9,201 bases of DNA from Flavobacteriaceae bacterium (GCA_947443815.1 CANEXR010000098.1:1-9201); one strand, 5' to 3'. Positions 1-7,103 are shown, numbered from the stretch's first letter. Numbers and translations are program-made. The notes: generated by a model from the sequence alone, not told the origin.

Positions 1-891
1 CCTGAAATTGATGAAACTTTCGAATTGGAAATCAAAAATGGAAGGCACCCTGTTATTGAAAAACAATTGCCAGTCGGAATGCCTTACATTGCTAATGATG
101 TTTTCTTAGATAGAGAAACACAACAGCTGATTATGATTACAGGTCCTAATATGTCTGGAAAGTCAGCTATTTTGCGTCAAACTGCTTTGATAGTCTTGCT
201 GGCTCAAATGGGAAGTTTTGTTCCTGCAGACAGTGTTAGAATGGGAATTGTAGATAAAATTTTCACCAGAGTAGGAGCTTCGGACAATATTTCGATGGGA
301 GAATCCACTTTTATGGTTGAAATGAATGAAACGGCATCCATATTGAATAATATTTCCGATAGAAGTTTGGTATTGCTTGACGAAATTGGAAGAGGAACTA
401 GTACCTATGATGGAATATCTATTGCGTGGGCAATTGCAGAATTTTTGCACGAACATCCTTCTAAGCCTAAAACATTGTTTGCAACACATTATCATGAGCT
501 CAATGAAATGAGTGAATCGCTATCAAGAATTCAAAATTATAATGTTGCAGTCAAAGAATTAAAAGATACAGTTCTTTTTATACGTAAGTTAGTCAAAGGA
601 GGAAGTGCACACAGTTTTGGAATACATGTCGCAAAAATGGCAGGAATGCCACAAATAGTGATTTTGAAGGCGCAAAAGTTATTGAAGAAACTAGAAAAAA
701 ATCATTCAAGCGATGCTTTAAACGGGATTAAATCAGCAAAAGACGAAATGCAAATGAGTTTTTTTAACTTGGATGACCCACTGTTAGAGGAAATTAAAGA
801 AGAAATTTTAAATTTAGACATCAATACCATTACACCAATGGAAGCATTAATGAAACTTAATGAAATAAAAAGAATGCTAACCCGAAAATAG
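1..891 (+). CDS. mutS: DNA mismatch repair protein MutS, C-terminal part (5' truncated by window edge)
   Basis: MutS recognises base mismatches and small loops in DNA and uses its ATPase to recruit MutL. The reading frame is open from base 1, so the 296 codons seen are roughly the last third of a protein that is usually about 850-870 residues long. Visible in order are the Walker A loop TGPNMSGKS (fragment residues 47-55), the signature STFMVEM (102-108), Walker B LVLLDE followed by [10 protein letters not shown] (from 123), and the FATHYHE switch segment (160-166). A helical C-terminal tail follows, as expected for the dimerisation region. The Walker A loop has Ser where many MutS proteins have a second Gly (GPNMGGKS); I recall the Ser form from Bacteroidota, so it should not be read as a defect. 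A TTG codon at 25 is internal, not a start. No GC-rich terminator follows the stop. Identification is secure. Confidence 0.97.
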   Translation, partial: PEIDETFELEIKNGRHPVIEKQLPVGMPYIANDVFLDRETQQLIMITGPNMSGKSAILRQTALIVLLAQMGSFVPADSVRMGIVDKIFTRVGASDNISMGESTFMVEMNETASILNNISDRSLVLLDEIGRGTSTYDGISIAWAIAEFLHEHPSKPKTLFATHYHELNEMSESLSRIQNYNVAVKELKDTVLFIRKLVKGGSAHSFGIHVAKMAGMPQIVILKAQKLLKKLEKNHSSDALNGIKSAKDEMQMSFFNLDDPLLEEIKEEILNLDINTITPMEALMKLNEIKRMLTRK

Positions 892-960
892 TTTCTTTAG
901 GTTTAAAGTTTACGTTATCAGAAGATTAACTTTTATCAATGATTTTTTTATAAAAAAGGC

Positions 961-990
961 TTGTGTAATTGAATTAATGTACTAAATTTG
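961..990 (+). promoter_or_regulatory. Bacteroidota-type promoter of the tRNA-Gly/tRNA-Leu operon
   Basis: TTG at 961-963, a 19-base spacer, then TAAATTTG at 983-990 is an exact match to the Bacteroidota pattern TTG-N17-23-TAnnTTTG. Transcription would begin about 5-8 bases further on, giving a leader of roughly 40 bases before the first tRNA. Directly upstream is a perfect 14-base A/T palindrome (944-957, TTTTTTATAAAAAA), which could act as an UP-like element of a strong stable-RNA promoter. The box match is seen; activity is inferred. Confidence 0.8.
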
Positions 991-1039
991 CATCCGCAAT
1001 ACAGAACAAGTATCGTAGTTCTTTTTAAGAATTGAAAAT

Positions 1040-1112
1040 GCGAAAATAGCTCAGTTGGTAGAGCGCGACCTTGCCAAGGTCGAGGTCGCGGGTTCGAGCC
1101 CCGTTTTTCGCT
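1040..1112 (+). tRNA. tRNA-Gly, anticodon GCC
   Basis: A full cloverleaf can be drawn by hand. The acceptor stem GCGAAAA/TTTTCGC (1040-1046 with 1105-1111) has seven pairs. The D stem is GCTC/GAGC, and the anticodon stem is CGACC/GGTCG around the loop TTGCCAA, with GCC at 1073-1075. The T arm has the TTCGAGC loop and one G-T wobble pair. The discriminator is T, usual for bacterial glycine tRNAs. The 3' CCA is not encoded (CAA follows), so it must be added by nucleotidyltransferase. It is first in a two-tRNA operon. Confidence 0.96.
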
Positions 1113-1126
1113 CAACACCACATAAT

Positions 1127-1212
1127 GCTCGGATGGTGAAATTGGTAGACACGCTGGACTTAAAATCCAGTGAACAGCAATGTTCGTGCGGGTTCAAGTC
1201 CCGCTCTGAGTA
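1127..1212 (+). tRNA. tRNA-Leu, anticodon UAA
   Basis: This is a class II tRNA with a long variable arm (GAACA-GCAA-TGTTC, 1172-1185), as expected for leucine. The anticodon stem CTGGA/TCCAG encloses the loop CTTAAAA, giving anticodon TAA at 1161-1163, which reads UUA codons. The T stem GCGGG/CCCGC encloses TTCAAGT. The acceptor stem 1127-1133 with 1205-1211 includes two G-T wobble pairs. The discriminator is A, the main leucine identity base. CCA is not encoded. It lies 14 bases after the glycine tRNA and shares its promoter and terminator. Confidence 0.96.
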
Positions 1213-1214
1213 CT

Positions 1215-1248
1215 AAAAAAGCTTCAAACTATGTTTGAAGCTTTTTTT
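1215..1248 (+). terminator. Rho-independent terminator of the tRNA operon
   Basis: A perfect 15-base-pair stem (1215-1229 with 1233-1247) around the three-base loop TAT ends in a run of seven T. The run of A at the 5' side pairs with the T run. It starts three bases after the leucine tRNA, leaving almost no 3' trailer. Confidence 0.93.
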
Positions 1249-1324
1249 ATTTTATAAAGATTAGCAATTACTGAAAGCAAATAAAAAAATAGTTTAGAAA
1301 TGGTAACTAAAAACCTGAAATTTT

Positions 1325-1672
1325 ATGGGCGCTTTTGTAATCAGTAAACGATTCAATGATGAATATAAATTTGTATTTACTTCCAGAAAAGGGAAAGCAA
1401 TATTTACAAGTTTAAGCTATGAACTTAAATTTGAATGTGAGGAGGATATTGAGAAGTTTAAATTGAATATCGAATCCGCTGATTTCTTAAAGTTTAAATC
1501 TAACAACGGGAAGTATTTTTTTAAGCTTCTTTTGTCAGGGGAGCATTTCGCTACAAGTAGAAAGTATACCACGCAGTTAAGACTCCAGAAAGGAATTGAT
1601 GAAATTGTTAAGTATGCCTCTCAGTCGGAAATTTTAGATTTTTCTGAAAATAATTTTATCTTTTTGGATTAA
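1325..1672 (+). CDS. Small DUF1508 (YegP-like) family protein
   Basis: A 115-residue cytosolic protein without signal peptide or membrane segment. Residues 3-48 begin FVISKRFNDEYKFVFTSRKG and continue to KAIFTS, which fits the DUF1508/YegP fold: a short sheet pair, an xG(K/E)xIxTS turn, then a helix. Residues about 56-100 look like a second, more diverged copy (NNGKYFFKLLL, then GEHFATSRKYTT, then a helix with GIDEIVKYA), matching the tandem arrangement common in this family. The biochemical role of DUF1508 is not established, so none is assigned. The start is the first ATG of the frame; the upstream sequence is A-rich without a clear Shine-Dalgarno or an exact TAnnTTTG box. It stands alone and is followed by its own terminator. 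Family assignment is from motif memory and fairly confident. Confidence 0.8.
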   Translation: MGAFVISKRFNDEYKFVFTSRKGKAIFTSLSYELKFECEEDIEKFKLNIESADFLKFKSNNGKYFFKLLLSGEHFATSRKYTTQLRLQKGIDEIVKYASQSEILDFSENNFIFLD

Positions 1673-1677
1673 AAAAT

Positions 1678-1717
1678 CAAAAGCCTTGCTCAATATAGGA
1701 GTAGGGCTTTTGGTTTT
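1678..1717 (+). terminator. Terminator after the DUF1508 gene
   Basis: A 14-base-pair stem (1678-1691 with 1699-1712, including two G-T wobbles) around a seven-base loop is followed by GTTTT. It begins five bases after the stop codon. The T tract is short but the stem is strong. Confidence 0.75.
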
Positions 1718-1733
1718 AGACTATTTTTTCCAT

Positions 1734-1764
1734 AAAAAAAGCCGATTCACGATGTGACCGGCTT
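1734..1764 (-). terminator. Terminator after the small lipoprotein gene (minus strand)
   Basis: Read on the minus strand, AAGCCG and TCAC pair with GTGA and CGGCTT around a three-base loop, with a small internal bulge, followed by seven T. It sits 25 bases past the stop of the minus-strand gene. The plus strand also has a T run at 1768-1773, so the hairpin may act in both directions between these convergent genes. Confidence 0.8.
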
Positions 1765-1789
1765 AAATTTTTTGTGTTGTAATTTAGAA

Positions 1790-2002
1790 TTACTTTGCAG
1801 GTGCAGCAGCAGGAGCAGCAGCAGGTGCAGCAGCAGCAGAATCAACAGCTACAGCAGCAGTATCAGCAACAACAGCAGCAGAATCAACAGCTACAGCAGT
1901 AGTGTCAGCAGCAACAGCCTCTTCAGCAGGAGCTTCAGCTTTTTTACATGATACAACAGTTAAAACAGCAACAACAGCTAAACTTAAAAATACTTTTTTC
2001 AT
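1790..2002 (-). CDS. Small alanine-rich putative lipoprotein with internal repeats
   Basis: A 70-residue protein. Residues 1-18 form a typical Sec signal (MKK, then a hydrophobic stretch FLSLAVVAVLTVV) ending in VVSC, so Cys19 is the likely lipidated first residue of a mature chain of 52. The +2 and +3 residues are KK. The acidic cluster described as a surface-export signal in Bacteroidota lipoproteins is not directly after the Cys, which hints at a periplasm-facing location (inference). The mature part is low complexity, almost only A, V, D, T, S, P and E with no aromatic residue. It contains two copies of a 14-residue unit with the shared core TAVAVDSAA and an AAAP-type tail repeated three times. 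Such a chain is probably extended or disordered, like an envelope spacer. It has its own promoter and terminator, consistent with strong single-gene expression. No specific function is recognised. Confidence 0.8.
   Translation of the reverse strand: MKKVFLSLAVVAVLTVVSCKKAEAPAEEAVAADTTAVAVDSAAVVADTAAVAVDSAAAAPAAAPAAAPAK
1834..1917 (-). repeat. 42-base tandem duplication inside the lipoprotein gene
   Basis: Bases 1834-1875 and 1876-1917 align without gaps and differ at only three positions (39 of 42 identical). The unit is 14 codons, so copy-number change would keep the frame. Next to it, at about 1796-1833, is a shorter 12-base GC-rich repeat encoding the AAAP tail. The near identity suggests recent slippage or unequal recombination. 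Confidence 0.88.
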
Positions 2003-2039
2003 CTTACTTTATTATAAAAGGTTAATTATTAATTCGTGG

Positions 2040-2068
2040 CAAAGATATAAATTTTTTAATATGTAAAA
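2040..2068 (-). promoter_or_regulatory. Promoter of the small lipoprotein gene
   Basis: On the minus strand TATCTTTG (2047-2040) matches TAnnTTTG exactly. A TTT at 2068-2066 lies 18 bases upstream as an imperfect -33 element (consensus TTG). The leader would be roughly 30 bases before the ATG. Confidence 0.65.
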
Positions 2069-2355
2069 TATTTTTTTATTTTTTTTTTAAAAATATTCTT
2101 CTTTACCAGCGAATATTTTTTTATCAACTACTATGCCAAAAAAACAATATGTTAAAATAATAACGAAATAATATAGAATTAATTTTATTAAACCTAAAAT
2201 TTGAGAAAATGGCGAAAAGAAACTGTTCTAATAAAACGACATTTTTTTTTTAATATTTTTTATTTCAATAGGTTAAAGTGGTGATTTTTGACTTTTTTAA
2301 AACAAATTAGGCTTTGTTTTTTTATGAAAATGAAATTTAAATGGAGTTGAAAAAA
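2069..2355. other. AT-rich intergenic stretch between the lipoprotein and Kdo transferase genes
   Basis: No credible gene is seen on either strand; the longest reading starting ATGGCG at 2210 runs only 14 codons. It holds long A and T tracts and a hairpin with a 10-base-pair arm (2089-2098 with 2111-2120, loop of 12). A second hairpin with an 8-base-pair arm (2299-2306 with 2313-2320, loop TTAGGC, then TTT on the plus strand) might weakly terminate transcripts arriving from either side. No strong minus-strand terminator follows the Kdo transferase stop. Confidence 0.5.
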
Positions 2356-3582
2356 TTAAATACTTTTCATAATTGTTACTGTTGCACCTTTATTTTTTTG
2401 GACAAAACGACTACAGATTTGTCCTTTTTCGTTTCTTATTTCTTCATTTTGAATTAAATTATGGAATGCAACATTAAGTTCTTCTTTGTTGGATATCATG
2501 AGGCATCCTCCTAAAGCTACTAAATCTGTTGCTTCTGCAAAATGGGAGTAGTTGGGTCCAATAACTATTGGTATTCCAAAGGTTGCTGGTTCTAATAGGT
2601 TATGAACTCCAGGGTTTCCAAAACCACCTCCTACATAAGCAATTTCGGCATAACTATATATTTTTGTTAAAATACCAATCGTATCAATGATGAATACATC
2701 GTAATCGGCAAGGTTCTTATTTTCTTTTTCGGAAAACAAAAGCACTTTTTTTTGAATGCTTTCTTTTAGTTGTTGAATTTGTGTTGGTTTAATATTGTGT
2801 GGTGCAATTATAAACTTAATAACATTTGTATTTGTATTGATAAAGTCAACTAATAAATCTTCGTCTTTTGGCCATGAACTCCCGGCAACAATGGTGGTAT
2901 GATTGTTCTTAAATTCCGAAATAAAAGATAAGGTATTGTCTTTTTCAAGAATAGCCGAAACTCTATCAAAGCGAGTGTCTCCTGAAACGGTTACATTATT
3001 TTTTCCAAGCTGTTCCAATAGTCTTTTAGAATCTTCATTTTGAACAAAAAAATGTGTGAAGGTTTCCAAAGCTTTTCTGTAAAATCCACCGTACCATTTA
3101 AAAAATAGTTGTTTTTCCCTGAAAATTCCTGAAATGAGATAGGTTGGTGTCTTTTGTGCTTGGAGTTCGTTTAAGTAATTTAGCCAATATTCATATTTTA
3201 TGAAAAAAACTAAATCGGGATGGGCTAATTTCAAAAATTCTTTTGCGTTTTTTCTAGTATCTAAAGGCAAATAAACGGTAACATCTGCCATTGTATTGTT
3301 TTTTCTGACTTCATAACCTGAAGGTGAAAAAAAACTAATAATGATTTTATGAGTAGGGTATTTTTCTTTTATTTTTTCAATTACAGGTAGTCCTTGTTCG
3401 TATTCACCAAGGGATGCTGCATGAAACCATATTGTTTGGTCAATTGGGTTTATTTTTTCTTTTAATGTAGAAAAAACTACTTTTCGACCCTCAACGAATA
3501 GTTTCATTTTAGGACTGAAAAAGGCTATGATTTTTAATAAAAAGCTTGAAAAGGAAACGATTAAAGTATATACAAAAAACAT
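2356..3582 (-). CDS. waaA: 3-deoxy-D-manno-octulosonic acid (Kdo) transferase
   Basis: This enzyme moves Kdo from CMP-Kdo onto lipid IVA at the inner membrane, the first step of lipopolysaccharide core synthesis. The 408-residue length fits the family (glycosyltransferase family 30). The N-terminus has a hydrophobic anchor (about residues 3-22), then the acceptor-side domain with HAASLGEYEQ (54-63), where Glu60 aligns with the proposed catalytic base. KYEYW (129-133) and GDTRFDRV (201-208) follow. The C-terminal, CMP-Kdo-binding half shows AGSSWPKDE (233-241), APHN (260-263), and GGGFGNPGVHNLLEP (318-332) followed by FGIPIVIGPNYSHF. The start is the first ATG, directly before the anchor. The gene is divergent from the aminotransferase-galE pair. 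No exact -7 box is seen upstream; TATTTTAG about 25 bases before the start is a one-mismatch candidate. Whether one or two Kdo residues are added cannot be read from sequence. Confidence 0.93.
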   Translation of the reverse strand: MFFVYTLIVSFSSFLLKIIAFFSPKMKLFVEGRKVVFSTLKEKINPIDQTIWFHAASLGEYEQGLPVIEKIKEKYPTHKIIISFFSPSGYEVRKNNTMADVTVYLPLDTRKNAKEFLKLAHPDLVFFIKYEYWLNYLNELQAQKTPTYLISGIFREKQLFFKWYGGFYRKALETFTHFFVQNEDSKRLLEQLGKNNVTVSGDTRFDRVSAILEKDNTLSFISEFKNNHTTIVAGSSWPKDEDLLVDFINTNTNVIKFIIAPHNIKPTQIQQLKESIQKKVLLFSEKENKNLADYDVFIIDTIGILTKIYSYAEIAYVGGGFGNPGVHNLLEPATFGIPIVIGPNYSHFAEATDLVALGGCLMISNKEELNVAFHNLIQNEEIRNEKGQICSRFVQKNKGATVTIMKSI

Positions 3583-3723
3583 AATTCAAATTTTGGGGCT
3601 AAAATACGCTTTCTTTATATTATTTTCTTCCGAAAGAAATATTTAAATTTTGGATACTGTATCAAATAGTTTGTCCTGCTCTATTTTATTTCATTTGGAT
3701 ATTGTTTTTTAATGACTGTTTCA

Positions 3724-3754
3724 TTGGTTTAAATTCATTAAATGTCTATTTTTG
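3724..3754 (+). promoter_or_regulatory. Promoter of the aminotransferase-galE pair
   Basis: TTG at 3724-3726, a 20-base spacer and TATTTTTG at 3747-3754 match the Bacteroidota consensus exactly. Transcription would begin near 3760, leaving a leader of about 90 bases if translation starts at 3851, or about 50 if it starts at 3812. Confidence 0.72.
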
Positions 3755-3850
3755 TTTTTAGTATTCAAAAAGAGTTTGTTGTTTTTTTGAGACTTTCAAC
3801 AAGATGATTCCATGCTCCATAAAAGAGCGAATTCTAAAGAAAAATTTTCA

Positions 3851-4981
3851 ATGAAAAAAATTCAAATGGTTGACTTAAAAAGTCAATATAATAAAATTGC
3901 AGATACCGTAAATAGTTCGATACAAGAAGTCTTAGATACAAATGCCTATATAAATGGCCCACAAGTACATCAATTTCAGAAATCTTTAGAAGAATATCTT
4001 GATGTGAAACATGTGATTCCATGTGCTAATGGAACAGATGCTTTGCAAATTGCCATGATGGGTTTAGGTTTGAAACCTGGAGACGAGGTTATTACTGCTG
4101 ATTTCACTTTTGCTGCAACAGTTGAAGTAATTGCTTTATTGCAACTTACACCCGTTTTAGTAGACGTGGATATATATAACATGAATATCTCTATTGAAGG
4201 AATTAAAAAAGCCATTACCTCAAAAACGAAAGCTATTGTTCCCGTACATTTATTTGGTCGTGCTGCTAACATGGAGGCAATTATGAGTTTGGCTAAAGAA
4301 TATAATTTATATGTAATTGAAGATAATGCACAAGCAATTGGTGCTAATTGCAAATTTTCGGATGGAACCAAAAAGAAAGCAGGGACAATCGGGCATGTAG
4401 GAGCAACTTCTTTTTTTCCTTCCAAAAATTTAGGTTGTTATGGAGATGGAGGTGCTATTTTTACAAATGATGATGCCCTAGCGCATACCCTTCGTGGGAT
4501 TGTTAATCATGGAATGTACGAACGATATCATCACGATGTTGTAGGTGTAAATTCCCGTTTGGATAGTATTCAAGCCGCAGTTTTGAATGCTAAATTACCT
4601 TTGTTAGATGATTACAGTAAAGCACGTCAAGAGGCTGCCAGAAAATATTCAGCTGCTTTTGAAGGACATGAAAATATTATTGCGCCAAGTATTTGTGCTG
4701 TTTGTGATTGTCATGTTTTTCATCAATACACCTTACGCATTATTGGTGCTGATAGAAATGGGTTAATGCAACATTTATTAGACAAAGGAATTCCTTGTGC
4801 TATTTATTATCCAATTCCGTTGCATGCACAGAAAGCATATGCGGACTCGCGCTACAAAGAAGAGGATTTTCCAGTAACCAATCAGTTAGTCAAAGAAGTA
4901 CTTTCTTTACCAATGCACACAGAATTAGATGATGAGCAAATCAAGTTTATTACCGATACTGTCTTAGAATTTTTGAAATAA
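3851..4981 (+). CDS. DegT/DnrJ/EryC1/StrS family sugar aminotransferase
   Basis: A PLP enzyme that aminates a keto-sugar nucleotide, usually with glutamate as donor, to make an amino sugar for surface glycans. The 376-residue length fits the family. CANGTDALQIA (58-68) binds the cofactor phosphate, IEDNAQAIG (156-164) carries Asp158 facing the PLP nitrogen, and SFFPSKNLGCYGDGG (187-201) contains the Schiff-base Lys192. VGVNSRLDSIQAA (231-243) and a C-terminal HQYTLRI then IPCAIYYPIPLH segment complete the fold. An in-frame ATG at 3812 would add 13 residues (MLHKRANSKEKFS) that do not look like the family, so 3851 (MKKIQMVDLK) is preferred. Twenty-four bases separate it from galE, so the two are probably co-transcribed. 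The exact substrate (for example a WbpE/WlbC-type 3-keto sugar or a 4-keto-6-deoxy sugar) is not determined. Confidence 0.9.
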   Translation: MKKIQMVDLKSQYNKIADTVNSSIQEVLDTNAYINGPQVHQFQKSLEEYLDVKHVIPCANGTDALQIAMMGLGLKPGDEVITADFTFAATVEVIALLQLTPVLVDVDIYNMNISIEGIKKAITSKTKAIVPVHLFGRAANMEAIMSLAKEYNLYVIEDNAQAIGANCKFSDGTKKKAGTIGHVGATSFFPSKNLGCYGDGGAIFTNDDALAHTLRGIVNHGMYERYHHDVVGVNSRLDSIQAAVLNAKLPLLDDYSKARQEAARKYSAAFEGHENIIAPSICAVCDCHVFHQYTLRIIGADRNGLMQHLLDKGIPCAIYYPIPLHAQKAYADSRYKEEDFPVTNQLVKEVLSLPMHTELDDEQIKFITDTVLEFLK

Positions 4982-5005
4982 TGGATAAAATTTAAAAAAC
5001 AAATT

Positions 5006-6019
5006 ATGAAAATACTTGTAACAGGAGGTTTGGGTTTCATTGGTTCACATACTGTAGTGGAATTACAAAAAGAGGGTTTTGACGTTATTGTTGTGGATAA
5101 TCTTTCCAATACTTCTTTACATGTTTTAGAGGGTATTCAAAATATTACTGGAAAACTACCTGAATTCGAAAAGTTAGATTTGCGCGATAAAGCAGGAGTA
5201 CAATATTTCTTTAAAAGACACAAAGATATTTCAGGTGTAATTCATTTTGCAGCTTCAAAAGCAGTTGGTGAAAGTGTAGAAAACCCACTGTTGTATTATG
5301 AAAATAATATCAATGCTTTAGTGTATATTTTGCAGGAATTGCAACAAAAACCAGAAGCTAGTTTTATTTTTAGCTCGTCTTGCACTGTTTATGGTCAAGC
5401 CGAAAAAATGCCAATTACCGAAGACGCATCGATTCAAATAGCCATGTCTCCTTATGGTAATACAAAACAAATTGGAGAAGAAATTATCACCGACACTGCC
5501 AAAGTAACTAATATAAATGCCATTTTATTGCGTTATTTCAATCCAATAGGAGCGCATCCTTCTGTAGAAATTGGAGAATTACCAATTGGAGTTCCACAAA
5601 ATCTTGTGCCATTTATTACCCAAACTGGATCTGGGTTGCGCGAAGTATTGGCGGTATATGGAAATGATTATCCAACTCCAGATGGAACAGCAGTTCGGGA
5701 CTATATTCATGTAGTCGATTTGGCAAAAGCCCATGTTATTGCCTTGCAACGATTATTACATAAAAAAAATACTGCTAAAGTGGAAACCTTTAATCTCGGT
5801 ACTGGAACTGGGAGCTCTGTGTTGGAAGTAATTAAAGCTTTCGAAAAAGTTAGTGGTCAAAAACTACCTTATAAAATCGTGGCGCGTAGAGAAGGAGACA
5901 TCACTTCTGCTTACGCCAATACGGATAAAGCCAACACTGTTTTAGGTTGGAAAGCGCAATCATCACTCGAAGAAGGGATGGCAAGTGCTTGGAAATGGGA
6001 ACAAAAAATCAGAAAATAA
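5006..6019 (+). CDS. galE: UDP-glucose 4-epimerase (GalE type)
   Basis: An extended short-chain dehydrogenase that interconverts UDP-glucose and UDP-galactose, or the N-acetyl forms, using tightly bound NAD in the cytosol. At 337 residues it matches E. coli GalE (338). The N-terminal Rossmann motif is TGGLGFIGSH (6-15). HFAASKAVGES follows at 80-90. FSSSCTVYG (122-130) supplies the catalytic Ser, and SPYGNTK (148-154) supplies Tyr150 and Lys154 of the YxxxK pair. RYFNPIGAHPS and DGTAVRDYIHVVDLA are typical GalE substrate-domain signatures, and the C-terminal WK segment is also usual. It follows the aminotransferase, which suggests use for surface polysaccharide rather than galactose breakdown, as no Leloir partner is nearby. 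The start ATG (MKILVTGG) is unambiguous. No clear plus-strand terminator follows. Confidence 0.95.
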   Translation: MKILVTGGLGFIGSHTVVELQKEGFDVIVVDNLSNTSLHVLEGIQNITGKLPEFEKLDLRDKAGVQYFFKRHKDISGVIHFAASKAVGESVENPLLYYENNINALVYILQELQQKPEASFIFSSSCTVYGQAEKMPITEDASIQIAMSPYGNTKQIGEEIITDTAKVTNINAILLRYFNPIGAHPSVEIGELPIGVPQNLVPFITQTGSGLREVLAVYGNDYPTPDGTAVRDYIHVVDLAKAHVIALQRLLHKKNTAKVETFNLGTGTGSSVLEVIKAFEKVSGQKLPYKIVARREGDITSAYANTDKANTVLGWKAQSSLEEGMASAWKWEQKIRK

Positions 6020-6133
6020 AAAAGGCAGTTGATGTAGTTTTTTTGGATTATTTTTTTGATGTTTCTTTTAGTTTTTCTGTGGCTTGGTTCATTCTGAAAA
6101 TTAATAATTGGATGAACTCATCCTATAAAGATG

Positions 6134-6166
6134 AAAAAATCCTCATAAACTTTTGCCTATGAGGAT
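6134..6166 (-). terminator. Rho-independent terminator of fabD (minus strand)
   Basis: Read on the minus strand, ATCCTCATA pairs perfectly with TATGAGGAT (9 base pairs, loop of 10) and is followed by six T. It lies about 50 bases after the fabD stop. A second smaller hairpin (6184-6190 with 6201-6207) lies between stop and terminator. There is no T run on the plus side, so it would not stop galE transcripts in the same way. Confidence 0.85.
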
Positions 6167-6216
6167 CCTATTAATAGTTAATTTTCAACCTGAAACCTGT
6201 GGTTGAATACGGAAAA

Positions 6217-7092
6217 TTAAGCATTAGCAGTCACCGCATCTCTGTCGATTTTTCCAATCAATCCCGCCAATACTTTTCCTGGGCCAACTTCAGTAAACAA
6301 AGTCGCGCCATCAGCAATCATTTGTTGTACCGATTGCGTCCATTTAACGGGAGCTGTTAATTGTATGATTAGGTTTTTCTTAATTTCGTCAGCATCAGCA
6401 ACCGCAGTTGCAGTAACATTTTGATATACGGGGCAAATTGGAGTAGAAAACGTAGTGGCTTCGATAGCTGCCGCTAGTTCTTCTCTTGCTGGTTCCATCA
6501 TTGGCGAGTGAAAAGCACCACCAACAGGCAACAATAAAGCACGTTTTGCACCTACCGCTTTCATCGCTTCGCAGGCTTTTTCCACAGCCGATGTTTCTCC
6601 TGAAATCACTAATTGTCCCGGGCAATTATAATTGGCAGCCACAACAATTCCATCAATCGAAGCACAAACTTCTTCCACAATGTTATCAGCTAATCCTAAA
6701 ACAGCCGCCATAGTCGAAGGCTTTATCTCACACGCTTTTTGCATGGCAAGTGCCCGTTGCGAAACCAATTTCAAGCCATCTTCAAATGACAAAGCACCAT
6801 TTGCCACTAATGCCGAAAATTCGCCTAAGGAATGTCCTGCAACCATTTCTGGTTTGAAATCTTCGCCTAATGTTTTTGCCAAAATCACCGAATGCAAGAA
6901 AACGGCAGGTTGCGTAACTTTAGTTTCTTTCAACTCTTCCGCACTTCCTTCAAACATGATGTCTGTGATGCGGAAACCTAAAATTTCATTCGCTTTTTCG
7001 AATAATTCCTTTGCTAATGCGGAGTTTTCATATAAGTCTTTGCCCATTCCTGTAAATTGTGCGCCTTGACCCGGAAATACGTATGCTTTCAT
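6217..7092 (-). CDS. fabD: Malonyl-CoA:acyl carrier protein transacylase
   Basis: FabD transfers malonyl from CoA to acyl carrier protein, supplying the extender unit for type II fatty acid synthesis in the cytosol. The 291-residue length is close to E. coli FabD (309). The N-terminal FPGQGAQFTGMG (6-17) forms the oxyanion-side loop with Gln9. GHSLGEFSAL (86-95) carries the nucleophile Ser88, QRALAMQ (112-118) has Arg113 that binds the malonyl carboxylate, and GGAFHSPMM (191-199) supplies His195. The C-terminal TEVGPGKVLAGL is also typical. All catalytic residues are present, so it should be active. It is monocistronic here, with its own terminator and a -7 box upstream, rather than in the fab cluster seen in E. 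coli. GC content looks a little higher than in neighbouring genes, as expected for a highly expressed core gene. Confidence 0.96.
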   Translation of the reverse strand: MKAYVFPGQGAQFTGMGKDLYENSALAKELFEKANEILGFRITDIMFEGSAEELKETKVTQPAVFLHSVILAKTLGEDFKPEMVAGHSLGEFSALVANGALSFEDGLKLVSQRALAMQKACEIKPSTMAAVLGLADNIVEEVCASIDGIVVAANYNCPGQLVISGETSAVEKACEAMKAVGAKRALLLPVGGAFHSPMMEPAREELAAAIEATTFSTPICPVYQNVTATAVADADEIKKNLIIQLTAPVKWTQSVQQMIADGATLFTEVGPGKVLAGLIGKIDRDAVTANA

Positions 7093-7103
7093 CTGTAGTT
7101 TTT

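Noticed and set aside
9..891. MutS Walker A with Ser in place of Gly (GPNMSGKS), considered as a defective or specialised MutS.
   Set aside because: The essential Lys and Ser are intact, all other ATPase motifs are present, and I recall this variant as normal in Bacteroidota.
1754..1951. Plus-strand frame of 65 codons rich in Ser and Asn across the lipoprotein gene.
   Set aside because: It is the antisense shadow of the GCA/GCT repeats; the minus-strand frame has a signal peptide, promoter and terminator.
2210..2254. Possible leader peptide starting ATGGCGAAAAGAAAC in the AT-rich gap.
   Set aside because: Only 14 codons long, with no exact promoter box and no plus-strand gene downstream for it to regulate.
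3812..3850. Upstream in-frame ATG giving the aminotransferase 13 extra residues.
   Set aside because: The extra residues (MLHKRANSKEKFS) do not look like the family N-terminus, whereas MKKIQMVDLK at 3851 does. It cannot be fully excluded, since the mapped promoter precedes both.
3976..4425. Minus-strand frame of 149 codons opposite the aminotransferase.
   Set aside because: It lies wholly inside a gene with complete catalytic motifs, and its translation shows no recognisable domain.
5947..6162. Plus-strand frame of 71 codons starting inside galE and running past its end.
   Set aside because: The start lies within galE in another frame, there is no family resemblance, and the frame ends inside the fabD terminator hairpin.
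6632..7069. Plus-strand frame of 145 codons opposite fabD.
   Set aside because: It is a shadow of the higher-GC fabD sequence, with no motif and no promoter or start context.
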